Shown piece by piece: positions 23,815 to 31,933 of a stretch of 64,000 nt of DNA (within the stretch, counting starts at the first letter, position 1; the number at the start of each line of letters is the position of its first letter). The notes beneath the pieces were generated by a model, which did not search any database, was not told the DNA's origin, and saw only the letters and a program-made list of their open reading frames with translations. The stretch is taken from assembly GCA_958295855.1 (NCBI GenBank), contig OY282383.1, forward strand, positions 812,481 through 876,480, given 5' to 3'. Source of the DNA: an uncultured Poribacteria bacterium. Its GTDB lineage: Bacteria; Poribacteria; WGA-4E; WGA-3G. The position numbers and the translations under genes are program-made.

Positions 23815-24096
23815 CTATATATCATTATACCGCGGCCGAGGCTCGCGGCGTTGCTCGCGAGGACGCGCAGGATTGACTTTCAACGGACGTCCCATCATCT
23901 CTTGGCCATCCAATGCTTCTATCGCTCGTTCGCCATCCTCTTGGTTTTCCATCTCAACGAAGCCAAACCCTTTGGAGCGGCCGTCGTAACGATCCCGGAT
24001 TATTGTCGATGTCGCCACCGGCCCATATTCCCCAAAGAGGTCTTCCAGGTCGGTTTCTGTGGCTGCATAAGGCACATTGCCAACGTAGATATTCAT
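23815..24096 (-). CDS. RRM-family RNA-binding protein
   Basis: 93-residue single RRM protein like the cyanobacterial Rbp group. RNP2 is IYVGNV (residues 3-8) and RNP1 is KGFGFVEM (residues 42-49), with the intervening DLEDLFGEYG helix. The C-terminus is Arg/Pro-rich (ARPREQRREPRPRY), suited to nucleic-acid contact. The start is ATG 24096, with AAGGAG 8 nt upstream; the longer frame from 24282 has no such site. A good promoter lies at 24372-24400, giving a 5' leader of about 270 nt that may regulate expression. Such proteins often respond to cold or RNA structure. Confidence 0.9.
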   Translation of the reverse strand: MNIYVGNVPYAATETDLEDLFGEYGPVATSTIIRDRYDGRSKGFGFVEMENQEDGERAIEALDGQEMMGRPLKVNPARPREQRREPRPRYNDI

Positions 24097-24371
24097 CTCG
24101 TTTCTCCTTCTTGGAATTAAAAATAACGGGAAAATGAGAAAACTGAGCACTGTCAGCCTGAAAGCAAGCACTTGTCTTGCGAGACTCAAAAGTCTAAGGG
24201 CAGGAATTTGGCAGCAAGCGTAGATTGGCAAAAATGAACTAGAGATTCTCATCAATCTGTCGGCAGTCTCGTCACACTTCATAGAAAAAGGGTTCCGATT
24301 CCAATAAAACTGTCAAAACACTACTCGTCAATTTGTCAGCGGACACTATCACATTTTCCTTAACGCTTAAC

Positions 24372-24400
24372 ATGATACCATAATTTTTTTTATTTGTCAA
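24372..24400 (-). promoter_or_regulatory. promoter of the RRM gene
   Basis: On the minus strand, TTGACA (24400-24395), 17-nt spacer, TATCAT (24377-24372). The start codon is at 24096, so the leader is about 270 nt and AT-rich at its 5' end. Confidence 0.6.
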
Positions 24401-24452
24401 CTTTTTTATTTCAATTATTTTTTCTGCCTAATGTACTCATAGCCACCCTTTC

Positions 24453-27326
24453 TCATTTCGCATCCATCCAATTAGCTCCGATGCCGGCTTCTGTTCGGAG
24501 CGGCACCGCTAAAGACATCACGTTCTCCATCTCTTCACAGACAATGGCCGCATGCACTTCTGCTAATTCCGCTGGTGTTTCAAGGACTAACTCATCGTGA
24601 ATTTGTAACAGCATTTGCAACGGCAACCGGTCCCGATTGATTCTGTGTTGGACGCGCACCATGGCAGCTTTCATCAAGTCCGCTGCAGTGCCTTGCACTA
24701 CCGTATTAATTGCCAGGCGTTCCCCTTGGCTGCGCCTATTTCGGGCGGTAGCGTAAATCTCAGGAATCGCCCGACGACGGCCCGTCAACGTTTTGACATA
24801 TCCGTACTCCAATGCCTCTTGGACGCACTGGTGGAGAAAGCGACTTATCCCCGGAAAGCGGTGTTTATAGTCAGCAATAAGTTGGGCTGCCTCGCTTATC
24901 GTCATCCCCTTAATCCGCCGCGAGAGCCCGGTTGGGGAAACGCCATAGATAATGCCGAAATTGATGCTTTTCGCTTTATCGCGGAGTGCCCGCGTCACTG
25001 ACTCTGCCGGCACACCGAACACCTGAGCGGCAACGGCGGTGTGAATATCCAAACCCTGGGCGAATGTTTCGATTAATTTTGAATCTTGGCTGAAATGCGC
25101 TAGAATGCGGAGTTCAATCTGCGAATAATCCGCACAGATTAACTTATACCCTTCAGGGGCTTTGAACGCAAGACGCAGCTGCCTACCAATTTCAGTACGC
25201 ACAGGAATATTCTGAAGATTCGGCCGGTCAGACTTCAAACGCCCAGTCGCTGTCATCAGTTGATAGAGGTGCGTGTGGATGCGATTCGTTTTTGAATCCA
25301 CCGCGTTTTGCAGTTGAGTCAGGTAGGTGCTTTGGAGTTTACGGAATTGGCGATACTCAATCAGTAAGCGCGGCACGCTTGTTTTCGGTTCATTCACATC
25401 CTCTTTTAAAGAGAGAGCCTCTAGGACCGTTACATCGGTTGAGGTCTTCCCGGCCCGCGTCCGTTTGACAGGTTTAAAACCGATGTTCTCAAACAACACG
25501 ACTGCAAGTTGCCGTGGGGACTCAATGTTAAACGGGAATCCCACTATTTGGTGTATCTGTTTTTCCCGCTCATGAACAAGCCGTTGAATCACGCTGTTTT
25601 GACGTGCCAACTCCACCTTGTCACACACGATACCGTTAAACTCCATCTCAGCGAGGACCGGTGCGAGCGGCGATTCTATATCGCGCACCAATTCGGTAAT
25701 GCCCATTTCCTTCAACTTCGGTGTGAGGAATCGATAGAGCCGCAGGGCAATATCTGCATCCTCCGCCGCGTAGATGGTAGCTAGGTGCAAGGGGACTTTC
25801 TCAATTGAGTCAGTATCTTTCCGGGATTCGGACATCCCTTCTACCTGTTCAGCGGGGGCTCGCTCAACTGTAAAAGAGAGCAATTCGTCAAAAGAGAGCG
25901 TCTTGTGCTTTAAGTGGAGCAATGCCAACGTATCTAAGTTGTGTGAAGGGCTTCTAGCATCAACGAGTTGGCTCGCCAGAAGCGTATCAAAAACAACGCC
26001 CTGGAGTTTAACGCCGTTTCGGAGGAGGATGCCAGCATCAAACTTTAAATTATGTCCACATTTGGGCACCGCCGCATCTTCCAGAAGCGGTTTGAGGTGG
26101 GAAAGTACCGTCGTCGCGTCCAAGTGGCTTTCCGGGTTGGGCGAACGAATCGGGACATAAACACCCTGCTTCGGTTGCCACGAAAAACTTAACCCGCAAA
26201 GTGCCGATTCCCGGGCCAAGCCATCTGTTTCGGTATCAAAACTGATAATTTCCTGTGCAGAAAGCGTTTCAACTAGTGTTTCCAATTGTGCTTTTGTCGT
26301 GATTGCCTTATAATCTCCTGTCTTCGCAGTCTCGTAATCCCCCTTTTCCAGAATGGAGTCTGTTTGCTGCGCGAGTGCCGCTATCTTCTCCTTACGCGTA
26401 GAGGGCGTAGCCGCTTCAGGTGTAACAGAGGTGGGATTTCCATCTGCGAGTTCTGTGATAACCTTGTCGAAACGCTTAAGTTCCAATTCCCGAAACAGCG
26501 GTAGGATTTTCTGAAGTGCAAGCGGTTTGACGCGCGCTTGTGCTAAGGAGAAATTTAGGGCGGCATCCCGCTTTAAGGTTACGAGTTGTTGCGCAAGACT
26601 GAGTTGTCCACGGCCTTTCTCCAAATTCTCTCGGCGTTTTCCCTTAATCTTATCAATGTTAGCAAAGATGCCCTCGATTGAACCGAATTCATTAATCAAT
26701 TTTGCGGCTGTCTTCAAGCCAATTCCTTCAACCCCCGGCACATTGTCAGAGCTATCGCCCATCAACGCCAATACATCGATAACCTGTGCAGGGGTAATTG
26801 CCTTAGTTTCCCAGAGGGATGGGACATCAATCGTTTTGTTGTTGTGGATGTCAAGCATTGTCACCCGGTCACAGAGCAACTGCTCGAGGTCCTTGTCTTT
26901 AGAAATAATAGCGACATGGACATCGCGCGCTTCCGGGGCATCAAGTATTGCTTGCGTAACAGAAGCAATAATATCATCAGCCTCCAGGTTCGCAGCACCG
27001 AGGGTTAGGATTCCAAATGCTTCAAGCAATTGTTGTATGCGGTGAATCTGCAACACCAAATCATCCGGGGGTGCGGTGCGATTTCCTTTGTAGTCCGCAT
27101 AAAGTTCATCCCGGAAGGTTTGGCCGGGGGTATCAATCGCGGCGACGACATACTTCGCTTGCCGTTCGGATAAGAGTTTGATCAGGGTGCTTGTAAACCC
27201 GAAGACTGCGTTCGTCGGTTCACCCGTTACAGAGCTGGTTAACTGGGTGCGAATTGCATAGTATGCCCGAAATATCTCGGCGTGTGTGTCAATAATGTAT
27301 ACGGTATCTTGCTGTCCATTTGACAT
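24453..27326 (-). CDS. polA: DNA polymerase I
   Basis: 957 residues from ATG 27326 (MSNGQQDTVYIIDTHAEIFR), preceded by AAGGAG; a TTG 11 codons earlier lacks a ribosome-binding site. Three domains are complete. The 5'-3' exonuclease (about 1-290) has DSSDNVPGVEGIGLKTA. The 3'-5' exonuclease (about 335-540) has FDTETDGL, CGHNLKFDAGILL and YAAEDADIALRL, so the acidic proofreading residues are retained. The polymerase domain has the motif A DYSQIELRILAHFS, the O-helix RDKAKSINFGIIYG and the motif C QIHDELVLE. It acts in Okazaki-fragment maturation and repair. An exonuclease-active Pol I distinguishes this lineage from bacteria with degenerate 3'-5' domains. Confidence 0.95.
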   Translation of the reverse strand: MSNGQQDTVYIIDTHAEIFRAYYAIRTQLTSSVTGEPTNAVFGFTSTLIKLLSERQAKYVVAAIDTPGQTFRDELYADYKGNRTAPPDDLVLQIHRIQQLLEAFGILTLGAANLEADDIIASVTQAILDAPEARDVHVAIISKDKDLEQLLCDRVTMLDIHNNKTIDVPSLWETKAITPAQVIDVLALMGDSSDNVPGVEGIGLKTAAKLINEFGSIEGIFANIDKIKGKRRENLEKGRGQLSLAQQLVTLKRDAALNFSLAQARVKPLALQKILPLFRELELKRFDKVITELADGNPTSVTPEAATPSTRKEKIAALAQQTDSILEKGDYETAKTGDYKAITTKAQLETLVETLSAQEIISFDTETDGLARESALCGLSFSWQPKQGVYVPIRSPNPESHLDATTVLSHLKPLLEDAAVPKCGHNLKFDAGILLRNGVKLQGVVFDTLLASQLVDARSPSHNLDTLALLHLKHKTLSFDELLSFTVERAPAEQVEGMSESRKDTDSIEKVPLHLATIYAAEDADIALRLYRFLTPKLKEMGITELVRDIESPLAPVLAEMEFNGIVCDKVELARQNSVIQRLVHEREKQIHQIVGFPFNIESPRQLAVVLFENIGFKPVKRTRAGKTSTDVTVLEALSLKEDVNEPKTSVPRLLIEYRQFRKLQSTYLTQLQNAVDSKTNRIHTHLYQLMTATGRLKSDRPNLQNIPVRTEIGRQLRLAFKAPEGYKLICADYSQIELRILAHFSQDSKLIETFAQGLDIHTAVAAQVFGVPAESVTRALRDKAKSINFGIIYGVSPTGLSRRIKGMTISEAAQLIADYKHRFPGISRFLHQCVQEALEYGYVKTLTGRRRAIPEIYATARNRRSQGERLAINTVVQGTAADLMKAAMVRVQHRINRDRLPLQMLLQIHDELVLETPAELAEVHAAIVCEEMENVMSLAVPLRTEAGIGANWMDAK

Positions 27327-27390
27327 AACGGAAGGCTCCTTAAAGTGTTGAGGTTTCAATCTGTTCTTTTATTTTTTTGCAGAGAATGGT

Positions 27391-27475
27391 CTTTCGTCAT
27401 TCCTTGCGGAGAATTTAGGCAGCAAGTCAGGACTGTTAACACAGGATAAATCTCGTCAGAGGTTTGTGCTGCAAG
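27391..27475 (+). repeat. family A repeat, diverged copy
   Basis: CATTCCTTGCGGAGAATTTA ... CTCGTCAGAGGTTTGTGCTG. It is followed by AATGCGCAATGAATTGCGAG (27481-27500), a member of the GCGCAAT hairpin group also seen at 31838, 41963 and 46770. Confidence 0.6.
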
Positions 27476-27560
27476 TATTAAATGCGCAATGAATTGCGAG
27501 GCGACGACCGAATCTACGTAACATGCACGCAGTATGGGGGTTGGAACCCCTTCTACGCAC

Positions 27561-28640
27561 CTAACTTGAATCTATTGGATACTGCCACTTTCGCAACGAG
27601 TCAGAGGCGGATAAGCCTGCTTCTTGGCCGAGGGCGAAAGCGGTTGCAATCAGGTTTCGCTCGCCAGAGACAATGTCGCCCGCGGCAAAGAGGCCAGGAA
27701 TTGGCTCGCCATGCCGGTCCAACATCTGCATATCCTCGTTTGCAATGATTAATCCTTCCTCATCTTTTTGGTAATCCCACCCTTCAAGGAACTTTGTGTT
27801 CGGAATCAGTCCTTCGTCAACGAGAAAGCCGTGGAAGTATAGTTCTGTACCGTCCGCCATCTCAAACCCTAACAGATCTGTTTTCTCACCGATGTGTCGC
27901 TTAATCTTTGTCTCAATGATATTAATATTTCTTTCCGCCACCTGTTTCAGCACGGCTGGTGACATGCGGTGTGGGCGGCCGTTCGTTAAGATTGTAATCT
28001 TATCCGTAAAATCTTGTGCACCCAGTGCCGCGTCATAGATATAGTCACCCACACCAAGAATAGCGAGGTGCTCATTGACGTGCAGATGCCCGTCGCAACG
28101 GATGCAGACGTGCCACCCTTTTCGGTTGCCTGCATAGCGGAATACGGTAGCGTACTGTTTATACAACCGTTCTGCCCCAGGTTGAAACTCAATATCCGGC
28201 CACTTGTCATCAAACCCGGAGGCAACAACGACAGTGCGAGATTTGAAACGTTCCATTTCCAACGGCGCGTGTCGCTTGAGCGTCTTCGAGGAGGCTTCTA
28301 ATTCAAGGAGCCTGCCGTTTCGTGTGAGTTTCGTGACTAAGCCGTCGCGCATCTCAATCCCCGTTTTCCGTTTCTCTGCGCCGAGCATGAAGTCAACGAC
28401 AGGCCTGCTCTCCATCCACTTCATGAGCTCCTTGGCAAAGTTGGGACCGGTGATGCCGGGGAAGACTGGCGCATCCTCAATTTCAACGGACTTCGACCAG
28501 TAGGCACGGCCACGGCTAAAACTCACCTTTCCGGAGTGTAGCACCAGCACATGTTTCATTTGATGGCTTGCTGAGACCGCGGCTTGTGTGCCCGCCGGGC
28601 CCGCGCCAATTACCGCAACATCGTAGATGGTTTCTGCCAT
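27561..28640 (-). CDS. thioredoxin-reductase-like flavoprotein
   Basis: 359 residues from ATG 28640 with AAAAGG upstream. It binds FAD through an N-terminal Rossmann motif (VAVIGAGPAGTQAAVSA) and has the C-terminal FAD contact GLFAAGDIVSGERNLIATAFALGQEA. A second dinucleotide fold (HLAILGVGDYIYDAAL) has an atypical GxGxY loop rather than GxGxxA. A CxxC pair is present as HVCIRCDGH, in the position of the CATCDG redox site of thioredoxin reductase. About 40 residues longer than TrxB. It may reduce a thiol protein other than thioredoxin. No obvious operon partner; polA lies downstream behind a repeat. Confidence 0.82.
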   Translation of the reverse strand: MAETIYDVAVIGAGPAGTQAAVSASHQMKHVLVLHSGKVSFSRGRAYWSKSVEIEDAPVFPGITGPNFAKELMKWMESRPVVDFMLGAEKRKTGIEMRDGLVTKLTRNGRLLELEASSKTLKRHAPLEMERFKSRTVVVASGFDDKWPDIEFQPGAERLYKQYATVFRYAGNRKGWHVCIRCDGHLHVNEHLAILGVGDYIYDAALGAQDFTDKITILTNGRPHRMSPAVLKQVAERNINIIETKIKRHIGEKTDLLGFEMADGTELYFHGFLVDEGLIPNTKFLEGWDYQKDEEGLIIANEDMQMLDRHGEPIPGLFAAGDIVSGERNLIATAFALGQEAGLSASDSLRKWQYPIDSS

Positions 28641-28794
28641 TTTTTTACCTTTTAGTTTGTGCGTAGCACACATCTTCTATCTGATTCGGATTTAAACGCT
28701 GTCCCGATTTTACCTCGCTGACAATCACTGGTAGTTTTATCTGTCACCACAGTCAACGCTGCATACCTGCTATCATGTCTCTGATGCTGTGTTC

Positions 28795-29838
28795 CTAGCA
28801 CGATTTCACAAGGAATGTAACAACCGCTCCGAGTGCTGCCCCCACAGCGGTCGTGGCGCCCCAAATCCACCCAACTCCCCCATAAAGTTTGGTAAAGTGG
28901 GTGTCCATCTTGTCCTCAAGCCGCGCATGCGATTCCCTGAGTTCCTTAAAACCAGCATTCATTTCAGCTTCAAGCCGGACACGATCTGCCTTCTGCTCCG
29001 AGAACCGCGCATCAACCTGGTCCGCAAAACGCTTCTGCTCTATTTTCTGCTCGGAGAACCGCAGGTTCATCTGCTCTGTCTGTTCCTTAAAACCCGCGTC
29101 CATCTTGGCTTCAAGCCGCACATGCGCTTCCTTGCGTTCCTTAAAACCAGCATTCGTTTTAGCTTCAAACCGGGTTTGCTCTGCCTTCTGCTCCGAGAAC
29201 CGCAGGTCTGTCTGCTCTGTCTGCTCCTTAAAGCCCACATCCATCTTGGCTTCAAGCCGGACACGATCTGCCTTCTGCTCCGAGAATCGCGCATCAACCT
29301 GGTCCGCAAAATGCTTCTGCTCTATCTTCTGCTCGGAGAGCCGCAGGTCCATCTGCTCTGTCTGTTCCTTAAAGCCCACGTCTATCTTGGCTTCAAGCCG
29401 GACACGATCTGCCTTCTGCTCCGAGAACCGCGCATCAACCTGGTCCGCAAAATGCTTCTGCTCTATCTTCTGCTCGGAGAGCCGCAGGTCTATCTGTTCT
29501 GTCTGTTCCTTAAAACCCACGTCCATCTTGGATTCAAGCCTGGTTTGCTCTATCTTCTGCTCGGAGAGCCGCAGGTCCATCTGTTCTGTCTGTTCCTTAA
29601 AACCCACGTCCATCTTGGCTTCAAGCCGGACGCGATCTGCCTTCTGCTCCGAGAACCGCGCATCAACCTGGTCGGCAAAACGCTTCTGCACTTCCCGTTG
29701 TTCCTTAAGACGCTCGTCGACCTTGTCCTCAAGCCGCTCATGCCGGATTTTCTGTTCCTTATCGCGGTCGATTCCCTGGGATTCAATCCGCTCTAAAGAC
29801 TCTTTTATGAAAATTATGAAATCTTCCAAATTGGGCAT
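28795..29838 (-). CDS. repetitive coiled-coil membrane protein
   Basis: 347 residues. After an N-terminal lead (MPNLEDFIIFIKESLERIESQGI) nearly the whole chain is heptad/hendecad-like Glu-Gln-Lys-rich coiled coil made of internal repeats: DARFSEQKADRVRLEAKMD, VGFKEQTEQMDLRLSEQ and KIEQKHFADQV. At the DNA level a 141-bp (47-codon) unit recurs exactly in phase at 29244, 29385 and 29526, indicating recent tandem duplication. The C-terminus has one hydrophobic helix (WGATTAVGAALGAVVTFLV) followed by KSC, so it is anchored in the membrane with the coil on one side. Function unknown; a tether or scaffold is plausible. Its length is probably variable between strains. Confidence 0.75.
   Translation of the reverse strand: MPNLEDFIIFIKESLERIESQGIDRDKEQKIRHERLEDKVDERLKEQREVQKRFADQVDARFSEQKADRVRLEAKMDVGFKEQTEQMDLRLSEQKIEQTRLESKMDVGFKEQTEQIDLRLSEQKIEQKHFADQVDARFSEQKADRVRLEAKIDVGFKEQTEQMDLRLSEQKIEQKHFADQVDARFSEQKADRVRLEAKMDVGFKEQTEQTDLRFSEQKAEQTRFEAKTNAGFKERKEAHVRLEAKMDAGFKEQTEQMNLRFSEQKIEQKRFADQVDARFSEQKADRVRLEAEMNAGFKELRESHARLEDKMDTHFTKLYGGVGWIWGATTAVGAALGAVVTFLVKSC
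29244..29666 (-). repeat. 141-bp tandem repeats in coiled-coil gene
   Basis: TCTTGGCTTCAAGCCGGACA begins units at 29244 and 29385, with TCTTGGATTCAAGCCTGGTT at 29526 (all 141 bp apart); a further unit begins 84 bp later at 29610. All spacings are multiples of 3. Confidence 0.8.
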
Positions 29839-29900
29839 AGAATGCCCTCCAGTAGTTGTCGCTGGCCTTCTGATTTTTCAACAACAAGTTTCGCCAAACT

Positions 29901-29985
29901 TTTCGTCTTTCCTTGCGGAGAATTGAGAGTGGTAGACAGGTCTGACGTTGCTCTATAGCTCTCGTCGGAGGTTTCTGACGCAAGG
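29901..29985 (+). repeat. family A repeat, copy 7
   Basis: CTTTCCTTGCGGAGAATTGA ... GCTCTCGTCGGAGGTTTCTG then ACGCAA. Its 3' part belongs to the 60-bp direct repeat that flanks ubiD. Confidence 0.7.
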
Positions 29986-30018
29986 GTTACTATTTTAACT
30001 TAAAAACCGTACTTTTTC
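29959..30018. repeat. 60-bp direct repeat, ubiD 3' copy
   Basis: Starts CTCTCGTCGGAGGTTTCTGA and ends CCGTACTTTTTC. It matches 31681-31740 at 58 of 60 positions. It includes the last 19 nt of ubiD. Confidence 0.8.
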
Positions 30019-31445
30019 CATCTTTCATCAACCAACGCAACCATCTCGTCAGACATCTTGATTTCCTGAGGCCACTCGCGTTGATACCCTTCCTCTGGCC
30101 ACTTCGTTGTTGCATCAATTCCCATCTTAGAGCCGGCCCCCATAAGCGGGGCGGCGTGGTCCAGCACATCAACAGGTCCCTCAACAATCGTCACATCTCG
30201 TTTCGGATCTACATTGCTGCCGACATAAAAAAGGACCTCTTCCACGTTCTGAACGTCGACACCCTTATCAACAACGATGATAATTTTGCTGAACATCAGT
30301 TGCCCGAGCCCCCACAAACTGTGCATAATCTTTTTGGCGTGGAACGGATAACGTTTGTCTATTGAAATCAGGGCGAAGTTGTGAAACACGCCAAATAACG
30401 GCAGATTCATATCCATCAGTTCAGGTAGCTGTGTCTTAATCAAAGGCATAAAGATGCGTTCGGTTGCCTTCCCCATATAGCAATCTTCCATCGGCGGTTT
30501 GCCAACAATGATAGTCTGGTAGATGGGATCCTTGCGGTGCGTAATCGCTGTGATGTGGAGTGCCGGGTACTCATCTGCCAAGGAATAAAATCCGGTGTGA
30601 TCGCCGAACGGGCCTTCTATACAAGTTTCATCAGGCTCAATGTACCCTTCAATCACGATGTCTGCATCGGCGGGCACCAGCATGTCAATTGTTTTTGCAG
30701 GCACCATCTCAACATTCGCTTTACGCAGAAAACCCGCGAACAGCAATTCATCAATGCCTGAGGGAAGCGGTGCAGTGCCGATGTAGGACATCACCGGATC
30801 CCCGCCGAGTGCGATAGCAACCGGCATCTGTTGTCCAGCTTGTCGATATTCCCGATGCTGCGCGGCACCATCGTGGTGAATCTGCCAGTGCATTGCTAAG
30901 CTATACGCATTCAGTTTCTGCAAACGGTACGTGCCAACGTTCCGTTGGCCTGTACGGAGGCTATGCGTAAAAACTTGTGGTAAGGTAATATATTTATCTG
31001 CATCGAGGGGCCAGCATTTAATGAGCGGTAACACATCTAATGAGGCATCCTCACCCGTGAGTACAACCTCTTGGGATGCACCCCGTTTGACTTTTTTCGG
31101 TGGGAAGTTCGTCAATTGAGACAGCAGTCGAAGTATTTTGACCTTATCCAAGAGCGACTCCGGCGGTCCCAGTTTAATCATCCCCTCAATTTCGGCGGCA
31201 ATTTGCGCCAGGTCGTCCACACCCAGAGCCATCGCCATCCGTTCATAAGAACCATAGGTATTAATCAACACCGGTATCCGGCTGCCCTCAACCGTTTCAA
31301 ACAAAAGCGCGGGACCGCCTGCTTTACTAACCCGGTCGGTGATTTCACTGATTTCCAGTTCCGGTGATACGGTAGTTTTGATGCGTTTGAGTTCGCCTTC
31401 CCGATCCAAGGCTTTTACAAACTCTCTCAGGCTAGCATAAGCCAT
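30000..31445 (-). CDS. ubiD: UbiD-family prenylated-FMN decarboxylase
   Basis: 481-residue decarboxylase of the 3-octaprenyl-4-hydroxybenzoate type. It uses prenylated FMN made by a UbiX partner, not visible here. Family features: SLREFVKALDREGELKRI at the N-terminus, INTYGSYERMAMALG, the catalytic/metal region CIEGPFGDHTGFYSLAD (the conserved Glu-Arg-Glu network includes this Glu), and MEDCYMGKATERIFMPLI. AGAGG sits upstream of the ATG. The physiological substrate may be a quinone precursor (ubiquinone or the futalosine menaquinone route) or another aromatic acid. The gene is flanked by a 60-bp direct repeat that includes its own 3' end, a trace of duplication. Confidence 0.93.
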   Translation of the reverse strand: MAYASLREFVKALDREGELKRIKTTVSPELEISEITDRVSKAGGPALLFETVEGSRIPVLINTYGSYERMAMALGVDDLAQIAAEIEGMIKLGPPESLLDKVKILRLLSQLTNFPPKKVKRGASQEVVLTGEDASLDVLPLIKCWPLDADKYITLPQVFTHSLRTGQRNVGTYRLQKLNAYSLAMHWQIHHDGAAQHREYRQAGQQMPVAIALGGDPVMSYIGTAPLPSGIDELLFAGFLRKANVEMVPAKTIDMLVPADADIVIEGYIEPDETCIEGPFGDHTGFYSLADEYPALHITAITHRKDPIYQTIIVGKPPMEDCYMGKATERIFMPLIKTQLPELMDMNLPLFGVFHNFALISIDKRYPFHAKKIMHSLWGLGQLMFSKIIIVVDKGVDVQNVEEVLFYVGSNVDPKRDVTIVEGPVDVLDHAAPLMGAGSKMGIDATTKWPEEGYQREWPQEIKMSDEMVALVDERWKKYGF

Positions 31446-31462
31446 TTTTGACCTCTTTCAGA

Positions 31463-31680
31463 CGTTTTCGTTATTCCTTGCGGAGTAATCAGATTGCAGG
31501 ATAGTCCTAACAATTCCCTGTAGATCTCGTCGGAGGTTTCTGATTTTCGTATAAGTCGCGATTCGGAGATCGCTTCTACGGATAATAAGTACCCCGATTT
31601 TGAACCGGGTATCCGCCCCTGCTTTGCAGGGGTAAATACCTCATGCGGAAAAATCGGAGCAGAAACTGAATTGACGAAAT
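31463..31680 (+). repeat. composite intergenic repeat, copy 8
   Basis: ATTCCTTGCGGAGTAATCAG, CTCGTCGGAGGTTTCTGATT, AGTCGCGATTCGGAGATCGC, palindrome 31608-31640 (GGTAT, core CCCCTGCTTTGCAGGGG, ATACC) and GCGGAAAAATCGGAGCAGAA followed by ACTGAATTGACGAAA. Confidence 0.75.
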
Positions 31681-31740
31681 CTCTCGTCGGAGGTTTCTGA
31701 CGCAAGGGTTACTATTTTAACTTAGAAACTGTACTTTTTC
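31681..31740. repeat. 60-bp direct repeat, ubiD 5' copy with fossil ubiD end
   Basis: 58/60 match to 29959-30018. Its last 19 nt (TTAGAAACTGTACTTTTTC) correspond to the ubiD stop and final codons but lie upstream of the gene, where they have no coding role. Confidence 0.75.
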
Positions 31741-31862
31741 GATAAAGAGAGGCAATACAGGACACAGGTGGCAATGAAAAATGACGAGGTCATTTTTCAT
31801 ATTTACCGCTCTCGTTTCTTGTTTGTGCTGCAAGGCCTAAAGGCGCAATAAATTGTGGTGAT

Positions 31863-31896
31863 GGTATGTTACCCCTGCTTTGCAGGGGCTAATACC
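31863..31896. repeat. GGTAT...ATACC palindrome, copy 11
   Basis: GGTATGTTA, core CCCCTGC-TTT-GCAGGGG, CTAATACC. It is followed by GGGTTTCAAACCCCTCCCAC, a GGTTACAAACC-type unit. Confidence 0.75.
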
Positions 31897-31933
31897 CTTT
31901 AGGGTTTCAAACCCCTCCCACCGTGATATGGGA

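Larger units (their letters stand above)
31446..31933. other. repeat block between ubiD and the TPR gene
   Basis: No gene. It contains composite copy 8 (31463-31680), the 60-bp direct repeat (31681-31740), a GGCGCAATAAATTG unit (about 31838) and palindrome copy 11 (31863-31896). Confidence 0.65.

Noticed and set aside
29244..29666. CRISPR or satellite array
   Set aside because: 141-bp units are continuous, in codon phase and inside one open frame; a coding repeat.
28789..29926. Two long plus-strand open frames (about 335-345 codons) opposite the coiled-coil gene
   Set aside because: They are the antisense of the 141-bp repeats, giving repetitive Ser/Cys/Arg/Leu-rich peptides; the minus-strand frame has a sensible coiled coil, start and membrane helix.
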